From positions 124,001 to 188,000 of the forward strand of contig NW_019028992.1 of NCBI RefSeq assembly GCF_002105155.1: 64,000 nt of DNA, read 5' to 3'. The notes below the pieces were generated by a model. The model was not told the DNA's origin. It ran no database searches and was given only the letters and a program-made list of their open reading frames with translations. This document shows positions 1 through 12,908 of the stretch, piece after piece. The first letter of the stretch is position 1; every line of letters begins with the position of its first letter. This DNA is from Lobosporangium transversale (taxonomy: Eukaryota; Mortierellomycota; Mortierellomycetes; Mortierellales; Mortierellaceae). The position numbers and the translations under genes are program-made.

Positions 1-934
1 CATTTTTCGTTTTCGCCATTAAAATGTAAAGAACGACTTTATGTTTATTAACACAATGGCTATAATGAATTCTTTTCTAAGTCATGCACATTGCAGGGGA
101 GCGGCCCGCTTTTATTCTTTTATCTCAGTCGTTTTTGCTGTGGGAGAAAAGAAGTAGAGCACTATACCATGATATGTCCATCATATACCTACCTCCATTC
201 CTTAAAAAGAGGAACCGTGTACGGCGTGTACGACAGAAGTATCCACCATTCAGGCTAACGGAATGCCTGATGAAAACACATGATTTCAATAGTCCGTTAT
301 AAAAGAAACCTTAATGTGCTCAATTTAGATAGAAGAGCCATTAAGACAAGGAAGAAGATGCATCGGATTATTCAGGGAAGGAAATTGGTTTGTAAAGTTG
401 AACCTGCCTGGATAGAAAAAGGCACCCGTGATCCACTTTATCAGATCCTCACCTTTTATTTTACGCCCAGCAAAGTTGGTCTCAGGCAATAAAACAAACA
501 AACAAACCATCTGATAAAGAATAAAGTAATGCTCATACACCTATTCAGATAACAGCTATTACTCATTGCATTCATTTCCCACAAACAAATCGCTAAGCTA
601 AATAAAAAAAAAATCAACTGTTTTCCCACTTTTAAAAGCGCGGCGGTCTTTTCTTTTCTTCTCTTTTCTTCTCTTTTTTTTTTTTTCTTTACTCTCTCCT
701 CCTTCTGTCATTGCTATCCTTTAATTTTTTGATCATTATAACGCCTACAGCCAAAAGACACGGGATTATTGGTAATCTTCCTACCCGCTTTGCTGTTGTG
801 TCCGTCCCTTCTTTTCATATTGGTTCAGCCCATCAACTTTTTCATCACTGACTGCTCTGCCACTTCCATCAGCCTGTCCTTTCTCATTATCTCATGCCTC
901 ACACCCGAACAACTACGTCAGTGTATTGTAGATT
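1..934. other. Upstream non-coding stretch
   Basis: No convincing gene was found here; all open frames are short and have no domain-like composition. From about 648 to 710 the plus strand is strongly pyrimidine-rich (TTTTCTTC-type runs), which looks like the promoter or leader of the ferric reductase gene that begins at 935. In-frame TAG at 929-931 blocks any upstream extension of that gene within this exon. Confidence 0.6.
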
Positions 935-3798
935 ATGAGGTTCCAAACAATCGCATTGGCCTCTGTGCTTGTCTTCACACTCTTCCTCCTTGTTGACTTT
1001 CGGCTAACATGGATGACAAGTACAGGTATTCGTGAACTCTATTACTACAACAAACGAGATCTGTATTTTATACTCTTGTTTGTCACGCCCGCATTTGTCA
1101 GCCACATCATCACCATTTGGGGGCATTATTATAAGGCAGATGTTCTCTTTCAAAAGAGCATTGCCAAGGTCTCGACAGCTGCACCCAAAAAACGTAAAGG
1201 GATCTCGAAATGGGATAAACATGACCCATGGCTTGGATACACAGGCCGCTACTGGGCGCTCGTCGCTCTGGCCTTTGTCTTGAACTTGATGTGGTTCATT
1301 CAACCCATAGCAGTGTATTTACCGGGAGGTGTCAAGTTTTTGGGGCTCTATGGTGCAATCACTGGTAAGATTGATGGTATTTTCACATCCTTTGAGCGAT
1401 TATTATTTTAAAAAACTGCTCAGCTGATTTGGAGGAATGTCTATTTCATCTTTTGCTTTCTGCCAAATGGGGATGACTCAATCTCTGATTAGCATATGTT
1501 GCATTTGGCAGTGGATACGCTGCGATGGGGTGCTGTGGCATGCTGCTACTCTTAATTCTCAGGCGATCAATGCTTCAGGCCCTTGGGTTTACTTATGCAG
1601 ATCTATTACCGATGCATCGAGGAATGGGTCTTCTCTTTGTCTTTTGGAGTGTCCTTCACACTATGTGCTATATCCTCTACTACATACACATCAACCATTT
1701 CTGGGAAAACTTCAACTTTGATGGCAATACGCGTGGACCGCAGAATCTTTTTGCCCTTGCAGCTTTGGTGAGTAACGAAGGCTAACGCTTATTGTCTGCA
1801 ACTTCATGTCATCGGTGTTCTGTTTTGTAGTGCATGTAATGAGCATGAGCTTCACACTGAAAAGGAAGGAGGTTTTTTGTTTTGTAGGCATCATTACTAG
1901 GTCTGGCGGTCACCGCGCTAGAGTGCGTCCGAAGGAACTGCTACCTGCTCTTTATCACGGCTCATCGCGTATTCACAGTTATCACCTTTGTGGGCACACT
2001 GATGCATTTTCCTTACTACATGATTTGGTATTATGTACTCCCCTCAGTATGTCTCTACCTTGCAGACCGTTTTGTACCAAAGTTCATCCAATCTATCTCC
2101 ATGGCCCCCGAGGTAGAATGTTCGTTCAACAAAGAGGCCGATATCTTGACTATGGTGTTGAGCTCTCGAGATAGGATGGAGCCTTTGAAGCCATACTATC
2201 CAGGCGACTATGTGAATGTGGAGATCCCCGAGTTGAGCATAGTGCCTCATCCATTCACGATTGCATCCTACTGGGCAGAGGATCCGTACTCAATGACACT
2301 CTACATCAGGACTTTCCAAGAGACTAGGACCAGTTGGACAGGTGCGCTCGCAAACATGTGCTGCGAAAGGGAGAAGGACCAGGATAGACCATTACTACTA
2401 AAGGCTAAAGTGGATGGTGTCTTTGGTGACCGAAACCATGATTACCTCAGTACTAAATACATGGTCATTTTTTCTGCGGGCGCTGCTATTACTACATTCA
2501 TGCCATTATTGAAAGCAATGGCGGCACAGATCGAAGCTGCAGCTAAGGTGCTGGACAATCCTGAAACAATTCGAGTCTATCTGATTTGCACATTCCGATA
2601 TGAGAGCGAATTGTACGCATATGGTGATTTTATGCATCGTATCATACATGACCATCGATTCAATTCTTGGTTGCACACTCAGATTTATATTTCCAGACCA
2701 GATAAGGGCACTCCACCGGTCGAGTGTCCAAGTGGACAGTGTTCGAGCGAATTTGTCTGTGGGCGCATCGAAAATGAAGAGAACGGAGATATAGTTGAGA
2801 GCGTCAAGGTTAAAGTGAGCGAGTCGACATCGTTGTTATCATATGGATTCAAGGGCAAATCGCGGTACGGTGCAATATCAACAAATTGTAGTGGACGTAA
2901 TGACCGTGGCAAAGGCTGTTGCATGGAAGCGGATACAGCTGTGTCTGCGGGCTCCAGCGCTAGCTCTATCACCCTCACTAGCAATACGTCCCCATGTGCC
3001 CCAGAGGCACAGACGATTGTGACATTTGCAGCTGCAGCAGCAGATCATGATGCGATCTATCGCCACAGAGCGTTACCAACCTTCCCAGCAGCATCCTCGT
3101 CCATCATTGCTACAGTTCATGCCAAAAAGGATCTAGTAGCAACAACACTTATTTTGATAGTTCCTATGTTTATTTATGTATGGGCCAGAGCTATTCCCTG
3201 GGAGGGAACATATAGGGGCGAAACACATTGGTGTCGAACAACCATAGAGCATGATCAACATATGACCAATCGTTGTTTGTGGTCGTATTCTATGCTTCCT
3301 GGATTCCTTCACATCATATCCGCATGCGTCTTCGGTTACTTGGGACTGTGGGTAGCAAGGAGCACCAACTTGTTTGGGCGTTCAGACAAACGATCGATTG
3401 CGAAAAGCAAAAGCACAAAACGATCTAATTTATCAGCTAGAGACGCATACAAGAATCTCTTGAATGGTTTAAGTGCATTAGACTTGGAGGCAGCAGTTGA
3501 TCGCTCTCTGCTTTATGACCGTCGTACCTCCGATGGCAATAATAATAGTCATCGTACTACCGAGGTACCTAAAGAAAGCATTCCGTTCTTGCGTGGTAGG
3601 ATCCAAGTGAACCATCATATTCAAGAGCTGAAGGGAATGGGGATAGGACTAGAGGACATGAACGATAATTTAGTAGGCCAAGGCGGCGATGTACTCGTCT
3701 TTGGAGGTGGTCCAGATGCATTTGTGAATATGATTGGGGAAAGCTGTAAGAAGGCGGCATGGAAGGTTGATTATCATCGCGAGACTTGGGCTCCATAA
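935..3798 (+). CDS. Ferric reductase / NADPH oxidase-family transmembrane oxidoreductase (FRE/FRO-like)
   Basis: Predicted exons are 935-1364, 1493-1767 and 1888-3798, giving 871 aa. The N-terminal half has about six membrane helices. Two histidine pairs with the 13-residue spacing of the bis-heme ferric reductase core are visible: His185/His199 and His261/His275. The FAD-binding motif HPFTI lies near residues 356-360. A nucleotide-binding stretch (FSAGAAITTF) follows near 430, and the end of the NAD(P)H domain (VLVFGGGP) sits near 840. Known family role: electrons pass from cytosolic NADPH through FAD and two hemes to extracellular ferric iron or oxygen. Odd feature: a roughly 300-residue low-complexity insert with two extra hydrophobic segments (about 650-671 and 705-725) splits the NADPH domain, as in plant FRO proteins. 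Family is certain; substrate (iron, copper or oxygen) is not. The start is the first ATG after an in-frame TAG. Confidence 0.9.
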
Positions 3799-3940
3799 AG
3801 AGAAACTTGCGTGTATGATTATAAGGGTGGAAGATACAATACTTTTCATAATATACCCCATTGAAAAACTGCATAGATTCGATGTTTTATAGATTTTTTT
3901 TATTAGTTAGTTAAATGTAGAATCAATAAAAGCAGATGAG

Positions 3941-5185
3941 CTAAGATTTCTGTTCGAGTACAACTTCAATGGTGCCAGACATGGCCAAACCACCCTGTGG
4001 ATTCTCAACCCAGACCTCATAGCTCTCAGCGACATCAGCATCCATAGTAGGAACGACGGACATGCTCTTCGCACAGATTTTGATGGGCTGATCGACATAG
4101 AGTGGACTCAGTGCACGATAATGAAAATTTTTGATGATCAATCCTGGCTTGAGATGTCGACGCAGATTCTCGATCATGAAGGTCGCTGTCAAAGGACCAT
4201 GCACCAAACAGCCTTACCATTTTTTTTATCAAGGTAATTGTTTGTGTTCAGTTTAAAGCGAAAAGTTTTCGAACAAATAAATTTAACAAAGTATAATAAC
4301 ATCCAAAAGTTTACCTGGGTGATCTTCAACTTTGTTGGCATATTCATGATCAAAGTGGATGCGATGGCTGTTAAACGTCAAGGCAGAATAACGGAATAAA
4401 AGGATGGTGCTGGGATGGATCATCGCGGAAAAATCAGCCTCTTTCCGGGCTTTATCCAAAAAAAAGAAAAAAAAAAAAAAAAAAACATCAGCTTATCTTG
4501 TCGATCCGGGAAAAGATGACAAAGACGAGATTCCATAAAAAAATAACAAAAAGCGAGATTTACGTTTGACAACTTTGGGGGTTGTATGGGTGCTCTTCTT
4601 TTGATCCTTTTCCATGTAAACCAAAGTCCTAGTGTCTGTCAAGGCCCAGCCGCTCTCGTTCTCGATCTGCTTTTCAAGATTGACAAAGACCATGGTGTCG
4701 CCTGATCGGCTTTGTTTGATATCGACACCAGTGCACTTCGTTTTCATCAATATTTCTTGTCCAATACGAAGCAGATTAGAAGGATTCTGTTCCACACCAC
4801 CACCTGCCCACATACGTGCCAAGAAGGGTGCAGGAGGCGCGTGGGTTATTTCATATCCATCTTGGCCCAGATCATTTTCACCAATCATGGGTGGGAAGAA
4901 GATATGGTGCCAATTGACAGGCAGGACTGTACCCTTTTTAAACAACGGTGATTGTGAAGAAGGAGTAGTTTTGTCAAGGGTCATAGCTAGTTGATGTACG
5001 GTCTGGGACCGGATTGTGTCGCGTTCGACCAGGACAGATTTTTTAAGGACAGTAACTTTCCAATCATGGATGATATCAGTAGCAGAGGTTGTGGAATCGA
5101 TTGTGGACAGCGGGCGCAACAAATGAGTAGAGTTGAAATTGAAAGTGGTTGTTCTGAGGAAACACGTCGGTCGAGTGAGCAGCAT
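3941..5185 (-). CDS. MaoC/HTD2-like hydroxyacyl-thioester dehydratase
   Basis: Minus-strand exons 4564-5185, 4315-4449 and 3941-4212 join in frame to 342 aa. The C-terminal half carries the hot-dog/MaoC hydratase signature: HPSTILLFRYSALTFNSHRIHFD-type residues in the second exon, then VHGPL at the start of the third. The closest families known to me are fungal mitochondrial HTD2, which dehydrates 3-hydroxyacyl thioesters in mitochondrial fatty acid synthesis, and related acyl-CoA hydratases. The N-terminus (MLLTRPTCFLRTTTF) is hydrophobic and rich in Arg, Ser and Thr with few acids, as expected of a mitochondrial presequence. It is divergently transcribed from PEX6 with 320 bp between the starts, and convergent with the ferric reductase gene. 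Whether the enzyme acts in mitochondria or peroxisomes cannot be settled from sequence alone. Confidence 0.82.
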
Positions 5186-5505
5186 GAGGAAACCAATTAG
5201 AAAGAATGAAATACAAACGGTGAATGGTGTATAGAAGCTTCAGAATATCAAAAGGTGAGAAAGAACTTGTAGACGAGTAGCTTTAATAGAGTGGCTTGCT
5301 CCATGATCCTCGTCTTCCCATGTGAACATGTCCCCCAACTGTCAATAAAGCTTCCTTTTTCCTTTCTTCTCTTTTTTCTTGCTTCATTCTGTATTTCATC
5401 CTTTTATTCATTCACTCATTCATCCTCTCCAGAGGTTGTGTTCTCTACTTTTATTTTTTTAATAGTATTCAGCAACTTTCTACAATTATCATTTCACCAA
5501 ACATA
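5186..5505. promoter_or_regulatory. Bidirectional promoter between HTD2-like gene and PEX6
   Basis: This 320-bp stretch separates two divergent start codons, so it must hold both promoters. On the PEX6 side (about 5345-5500) it is rich in T and C, matching the pyrimidine-rich leaders seen before other genes here. I recognise no specific operator. Confidence 0.6.
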
Positions 5506-8500
5506 ATGTCGCCTATCGTAGACTCACAACGAAACCAATCCATCAGTAATGGGAATGCTGATACAACTACTGCCACTATTAAGCAGACATTTGCTCGTAT
5601 CCACTCAAAGCTCATGATCCGTCCTGAGGAATCATTACCACGGGACCAGAGCTCTGCTGCCACGCTCGCTAGACTAAACAACACTATCCAGGTCACTCGA
5701 GCTGTCTGGAACCAGCTCTGTGGAGATGGAAGGGGACATGCTGCGGATATAAATGGTAAAGATATCAATTGATTCAGCTGTCGGGATTAGTGGGTGGCCA
5801 ATTGATTTGTTTAAAGTTACTGCAGGTTTTCCCCGCTCAACAGAGTGGAGTCCCCACTTCGTCAAAAAACTAGCGTGCCTGTGACTCGGCCGAAATTCGA
5901 TTTTATCTCTCTAATTTTCATTCCATTCTCTAACATTGTAACAAATGTAACAAATCAGGTTCGGTTCCGGTTGCGATCGTAGTCTCCCACGACTCCTTTC
6001 AGATGCACCTCACTGAAGACACCCCAAAGCCCTTGATGACAGCTATCATCAGCCGAGCCGTACCCCTTATCTCCTCCATTGACGGATATATGCCTGAGGT
6101 TGGTCATAGATATCGCCATTGGCATATCATCGCTTGTCATTACAAGAACACTGTCTATCCACTTTATATTAACAACCGCAATGATAATAATGGTACTATA
6201 GAGTACAGAAAGTGAATGCTTTGTCACTGCTGAGTTTGTTAGGACATACATGCCGTTGATCGGACTAGAGAACCAGACTCAGATCACCATTCAGAAGACA
6301 GACCTGATAGTTTTAGATGAAATCATTTTAGCTGCAACTACGCCTGAGGCATACGAGATTATTTCCACAGGTTTATTTCATTGTTCCAAAAGGTTTTTAC
6401 TATTTCTACAACAAAGCCTGTAGAGTTAAAGCTAACACAATTCTCATTGATGATAGATCCAACACTGATCTCAAACCACTTTTTACCAGAGGGGAGCGAG
6501 CCTGTCATCATCCGTTACGAGCAGATTTACAACATCCAAGGGCCTTCGGGGGTGTTATTACCTGTCAAAGTCCTTATGTGTAACTCTGTTCTACAAGGAA
6601 TTATGGAAGAAGAAACTAGCATCATTTTTACAGATATGGCAGGACAGCTTCTGGATCAGCCTACTACAGTCGACATTTTCAGATCAGTGATCCCTAGTAG
6701 TCAGTTAAACATTTTTGAAGACGAGGCAGATCCCTTTGGTTTTGATGGAAATTTTATCGCCTCTCGCTTCCTCAATAAAGATACCCATCACATAGGTCCT
6801 AAGAGCACATTTAAGGACCTTCACTTTTCTGTAGAGGATTTGGAGGATGATGATGACGAGGATGAAGAAGAGGAAGAGGACAACAATACCTTTTCGGATG
6901 TGATGGAGGACTCTGGCGATGAGATCGATGGCAGAAAGATCCACAGGAAGGTCAATGGGCATGCCAAACGCATCAGATCTCTATCCGGACAATTAGGGCC
7001 TGTAGAGGAGAAGAAGAAAATGCCAGTCAAGAGAACATCGATTGACTTTTCACCATGGATTCAAAATGGCCACTACTCTTCACATAAATTGTCGCCTCAG
7101 CCTGCCCCTGAAGACGACCCTGAAGCACGGATCTTTGTCGATGTGGCACAGTTGGGTAAACTAAGGGTTTTCAGTGGTGACTGGGTATGCACTTCATTCT
7201 TTATGTTCTCTAGAGATTGTAATAATTTGCATAAAGGCAAAAAAAAAAAAAAAAAAGACGAGGTGTTTAATATTTATGATTTACTTATAGGTTACTATAT
7301 CCTCCAAAGAACCTGTTGCATGCAAAAGGCTCTGCAGGATTTATGGGTTATCATTATCTACATTAAACTCCACCAAAGGACAGCCAAGGGTCTATGTGCC
7401 TGCAGGACTTCATTTCAATCTTGGGACACCATCCACCCTCACTATTGATGCAGCACACCTCAAACCAGACGAGCCAGTAGTCGCCAAAGCAGTCACAGTC
7501 GCTAGGGTTGCTTCACCAGCAACAGTTGATAAAGCATTACAAACAGCCTGTCTTGAGGCTTTGAAGGAGTGGTTTGAAGAGTACGAGCGCGTTGTATGCG
7601 AAGGTGATATCATCGGCATTGAGGTTGACGAAGAGGCTGCTAAACTCATCCCCAAACAGCTCAGCCCAACAGACGCAACCGTCATTGATGCTCGGTAGGC
7701 TTTTTAACCCTTGGCAAAAAAAAAAAAAAAAAAAAAAGATGGGGGGGGGACAGAGAAAGACAAAAAAAAGAATGAAGAAATGTTATAGACCACTAACTAT
7801 TTTCTGGTCGTATTCTGTCCACAATGATTGAAAGTTTACCTCTGGACCCATCCGATATGAAGACAATGGTTTACTTCAAATTGACACATTTGGAAGATTC
7901 TGGAAAACCCAACAAACACACTCAACTTGTTGACCCTTCTGTCACAAAGATGATCCAGTCTGGACTTGAACATACAAGGGTCCCTTCAAAATTGAGACGT
8001 AATGCCCAAAGTCCTGCCATCCCGGCACTGAATGATCCTTCAGCACCTCAGGCATTTTCTCAGCTTTATCAACTTGTATCTTCAGGATTGCATCCATTTT
8101 CTTCCAAACTGGGCCTAAATTGCACGGTTTTGTTACACGGTGCTCGAGGCATTGGAAAAAAGACGGTTGTAGGTTGGGTGGCTGATCTTGCAGGAATCCA
8201 TCTAATGGAAGTCAATTGTTTCGATATCGTCAACGATACAGACGCCAAGACCGAAGTGGCTGTGCGTGCTAAATTTGACAAGGCTGTGGCGTGCGGACCA
8301 TGCATTCTTCTTCTTCAACATATTGATGCATTGGCCAGGAAGAGTGTGGCTTTAGAGACCGGTCAAGGTAATTCTGGGCCGTGACCTTTACGCATGTGAT
8401 TTCTCAATGACAAATCTTTGGAGCCTATCGGTCGTGGCTTACTGACTTGTATATATCATTCTGTTGATGTAGAGCCCATCTTATCAACCGTCCTCAAAGA

Positions 8501-10359
8501 TTGTTTCACGCAGTTGGGGGATTCCTTCAAGACAATGGGACATCCAGTAACAGTTGTTGCAACAACAAGTGATATTGATAAGGTCCCTACATCAGTCTTG
8601 GGATGCTTCTTGCACGAGATCGGATTCGACGCCCCTAATGAAGCACAGCGTCTTGCTATCCTCAAGAACCTCACTCTATCCACACCTTTGGGACCAGATG
8701 TTTCTCTAAACTCGCTTGCGACCCAGACAGCTGCCCTTGTAGCTAAAGATTTGGTTGATTTGACTGGACGCGCTGGTCTCGTCGCCATTGAGCGCGTGGA
8801 AAAGTCAATGTAAGGCTGGCCAATTTTTTTTTTTTTTTTTTTTTTTTTTCATATTGTTGATAATCCAATTTGGTCTAAATTGAATGTTCGCATTAAATAC
8901 ATAGTGAGAGCTGGAATAAGTGCTATATCTCTGAGCAGAGTCTAGTCAATGCTGGTGTGACAGTAACCGCAACAGACTTTGACGTTGCATTGAATAAGGC
9001 TCGCGCATCCTATTCCGATTCGATTGGTGCGCCAAAGATCCCAAATGTTACTTGGGATGATGTTGGAGGTCTTGCCTCAGTCAAGAATGACATTCTTGAC
9101 ACAATTCAATTACCGTTAGAGCATCCAGAGCTGTTCGCCAGCGGGCTCAAAAAGCGCTCTGGTATTTTGCTGTATGGTCCACCAGGAACTGGCAAGACCT
9201 TGCTTGCTAAAGCTGTAGCAACATCGTGCTCACTCAACTTCTTCTCTGTGAAGGGTCCAGAGCTGCTTAACATGTATATTGGCGAGTCTGAAGCCAATGT
9301 TCGCAGAGTCTTCCAGCGTGCTCGTGATGCAAAACCCTGCGTCATCTTTTTTGATGAGTTGGACTCTGTTGCACCTAAGCGTGGAGAGAAGGGAGACTCT
9401 GGTGGTGTTATGGATCGTATTGTTAGTCAATTGCTTGCCGAACTGGATGGTATGAATGGTGGCGAAGGGTCTGGAGATGTCTTTGTGATTGGAGCTACGA
9501 ATCGGCCTGATCTACTTGACCCCGCTCTGCTACGACCTGGACGATTTGACAAACTACTCTATCTAAGTGTCAGCACCAAGCATGAAGAACAACTTCGTAT
9601 CATCCAGGCATTGACACGCAAGTAAGTGCACTTATGACAAGGCCAGAAGACACGGGTTTAATTTCTTTTCTTTTTTAATATTGTTATATCTGATATTAAG
9701 TTGGTACGACTTTTTGTATTCTACTCTTTTAAGATTCCGTCTTCATCCTTCATTGGATTTGACCAAAGTGGCTGAAAAATGCCCGTTCAACTACACAGGA
9801 GCAGACTTTTATGCACTGTGCTCGGACGCCATGCTTAAGGCCATGTCCCGTACTGCAAATTCAATTGAGAGCCGTGTCGGTATGTCCACAGCTTCATACT
9901 AGGCCACGGGTAAATGAGTTTATAGTTGGTGCAACAACTAGTTAACCTTTTTTTTTTTTTTTTTTTTTGTTTTGTTTATATGTCCAAGTTGCAATCAACG
10001 GCGACGAAACATCGACACTTCCACGCCCAATCACTTCACAGTACTACCTTGATCATCTTGCAACACCCGAAGAGATTCTAGTACAAGTAACGGAAGAGGA
10101 TTTTGACAAAGCCCTTGCAGAATTGATTCCATCCGTGTCAGCACAGGAGCTTGAGCACTACAGACAAGTCCAAAAGATGTTCAACAGTGATGACTTTGCC
10201 AGAGATATGGAAGCAGCAGCAGAGGAAGAAGCTAAGAAGAAAGAGAAGGCTGAGGTGATAAAGCAACAACAGGCGGATGATTTAGAGAAAAAAGAACTTG
10301 TGGAAAATTCTTCACCTGGAAGAGGCAAGGGCAAAGGAAAGGGCAAACATAGAAAATAA
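5506..10359 (+). CDS. PEX6: Peroxin-6, AAA+ ATPase of the peroxisomal export machinery
   Basis: Ten predicted exons: 5506-5755, 5959-6098, 6202-6370, 6424-7184, 7291-7694, 7835-8367, 8473-8809, 8905-9621, 9734-9879, 9989-10359. They sum to 1275 aa. Pex6 forms a hexamer with Pex1 that pulls the receptor Pex5 out of the peroxisomal membrane. The N-domains end around [10 protein letters not shown]. The D1 ATPase is degenerate: Walker A is GARGIGKK (677-684) and the Walker B position reads LLLQHID (733-739), without the catalytic Asp-Glu. D2 is complete, with GPPGTGKT (956-963), FFDELD (1013-1018) and [20 protein letters not shown]. An acidic run (about residues 320-350) and a Gly/Lys-rich C-terminus are lineage-type decorations. 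The 5' exons are the least certain part: intron 2 has a weak GTTGGT donor. Introns 4, 5, 7 and 9 contain long A or T runs. Confidence 0.95.
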
Positions 10360-10467
10360 AAGAGCCAAGAATTTGGAGTATGTTTAATCAAGAGTATAAA
10401 TATTAGATTTTTTTTATCTTTCTTACAAGCAATAAAAAGTAAATCATATGTCTGATAAAGAAAAAAA

Positions 10468-11777
10468 TCAACAATTTAAAAAGATCCCACGGCGCTTTTC
10501 AGCTTCTCGGACCTCGAACTGTATCTGCGCACAGACAAAGAGAGCACTGCAGCAGCCTAACATGGTCAACCAGCCATCGAAGGAGGAGAAGAGATCTAAG
10601 AGCATATGCTTGGTGCCGTCGAGGCCAATACAGAACCCAACTAGGTTAGCAATCATCATCAACAGAATGTTACCGACTGCGCCAAATGCACAAAGATGTC
10701 TATAGTAGGGCCATGTTCCCCACTTTTTAGTTGTATGTATCAATTACCAGAAAAAAAAAAAGATCCGTCAGCGCTTTTTTATGTTGAAAAAGTAAAATAG
10801 ATATGTATACAAGATTGAATTTCCCTTTTTTCTTTTTTTACCTTCTTCTTCGAAAAGACTTTACTTGCAATAATCTCAGGCAGGATAAAGAGCGAGATGA
10901 GCCAACCCCAGGCTAAGAGTCTCAGCTGAATATCATGCCAAATGGCTACAAATGTGAAAACAACCCAAATGTTGTACATGGCATATTGCGTTCCACCAAG
11001 GGGGACGTAGAGATAGCGAATGATCCAAAGATTAAAGCTCTTATGCCAACTTCTCCAGAATCCTAAGGCTGAATAATTATTGGTGACACAACGGATCATA
11101 TTCTCCGGAGGTTCGATCCCATCTAGCATGGCCCAGAGTCGGAAGAACCTCCAAATGATCAAAAGCTTGAGCCAGATCAGGATGAGGTTGAAGAGACCGA
11201 TCATACATATTTGTAGAATAGGATCGTTGTCCCAGGCTTGTCGTCTACTAATGGCAACCATATACATGTAGTGATTAATGAATTCCATCGTCAGAAGCGC
11301 GAACACCAGACGGCCGAACCACATTCCTAATGTCTTCAGAGGGATCTCTTTGGGATGTCGTAACTAGCATGATGAACAAGAGTAGATAAAAGGTCAAAAA
11401 AAAAAAAAAAAAAAAAAAAAGTAGGCAAATGGCAATAGTATGTACAACTGGGCAAAATATATATGTGTAAAGCAAAAGAAGGTGTATGTACCTGAGAGAC
11501 AAAGTCGTTGAAGGTGATGATGGGGCCCGCAATAAACAAGGGCGCATACAATGCATAGGCCAAGTAGTAAGTAAAGCAATAGTCTCCACGAGCAGAAGGT
11601 GTTGAGACTCGTTCCTTATCACTCTGAGGCACTCTGTTATCATGATCCACCTTTTCTATGCCAACATGTCAAGGAGGGCCATTAGAAAAAAAAAAGAAGA
11701 GTGGAGTGGAGCCGTGAGTCATCGTTTCAATTGGTTCTGGAAAGACAATCCGTGTCCGATGAGATGTTCTTCAAGTC

Positions 11778-11808
<31 letters not shown>

Positions 11809-12908
11809 GTTGTTTTTACCGTGATAATTCCCTTAAATGTAGGATGATGGAAAGACCAATAGTAGTCCATGTTGAAAGAGACGAGTCTGAGCATTGTAAA
11901 ATTAAAATGGACATCCCATCGTCTGTTGACACCTCTGTTCTCATCCAACCAGGCCAACGATTCATGAAAATCCCTAAAGTTGTATCCATCATAGGCTTCA
12001 TTTAAGAATAGGATGATAAGATTAAACGTCCACGTGGCTACAGGCATCCACCTGGCCCCTTGACCCATTTTGGCGATCAGATAGTTGACTATAACAATAG
12101 CACCAATCTTGAGGATACTGTTTCCAAACATGTAATAAAGATATACCAAGGAGAACATGAGGAAGAAATAGGTCCGGAAAAGAGGTTGAAGGGGCTGTTG
12201 TAGTAATGAAAAGCCTTTGGATACTGATGTCGACATTGATGATGATAAAGGGAGAAAGGATGATGAAGGGATAAGGGCCTTGAAGAGATGACTGAGAGGG
12301 ATGTAAACACAGACGACTCCGACGAGTGTTGGGAGGTTGTTCCTAAAGCCTGCATACTGGCCATCACTATTATCCTGAACATTTCAAATAATGAATCAAG
12401 GTAAGAAAATGCTTGTATCACGAAGTAAATCGTTTTGTCCTACAACTCTTTTTTAATACCCCATACCACTTTGTAACCAAAGAAGCCCTCCGAGAGTAGA
12501 TCGCTGTATTTTTCATAGTTAGGGTTATCTTCTATAAAATTGAGCCAAGAATGGTTCAGTATGCATCTTCTTTGTCTGCTGCAATTGCCCTTACTCTTTC
12601 TTTCTTTCTTTCTTTTTTCTTTTCGTTAATTTACCAGAGCTAGCATCATGGGCTGATTTAAACATATATGGCAGGCAGAAAGCAAAGACGAGGTAGTAAA
12701 AATAGAACTCTTTGGTATTCCACAATGCTGGGTTTGTACTCCTATCCTGTCCACGTTTGGAGTGCTTGTTCGTTGAGATGGGTTCATAATGATGATGAGA
12801 TTGAATGGAATGTCCAACAAATGCAGCCGCGTCATCTTGGCCTAGATGGGTCTCTGCTGAATGAGAGCTGATGTCGAGCAGACGATGGTGCTCTTGCCCT
12901 GCTTGCAT
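10468..12908 (-). CDS. GUP1: Membrane-bound O-acyltransferase Gup1 (MBOAT)
   Basis: Minus-strand exons are 12635-12908, 12467-12531, 11820-12374, 11492-11650, 10842-11363 and 10468-10722, joining to 609 aa. All five introns are GT-AG. In yeast, Gup1 remodels GPI anchors in the ER by adding a long acyl chain to lyso-phosphatidylinositol; it was first described through glycerol uptake. Evidence includes [14 protein letters not shown] followed by DNSDGQY, the YIAGP-like loop ([12 protein letters not shown]), and the two MBOAT active-site elements: RSWHKSFN with His458, and AIWHD with His494. Many hydrophobic helices run throughout. The 22-codon second exon is defined by an acceptor at 12532-12533, the only one that keeps frame. 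It converges on PEX6, with 108 bp between stop codons, and is divergent from HOM6. Confidence 0.95.

Noticed and set aside
1424-1492. Extra ferric reductase exon reading LIWRNVYFIFCFLPNG
   Set aside because: It looks protein-like, but no phase joins it to both neighbours. A single intron 1365-1492 joins exon 1 to AYVAFGSGYAAM in frame.
6340-6430. Apparent frameshift in PEX6 between exons 3 and 4
   Set aside because: A 53-nt GT-AG intron (6371-6423) restores the frame and joins the two conserved N-domain pieces, so no frameshift is needed.
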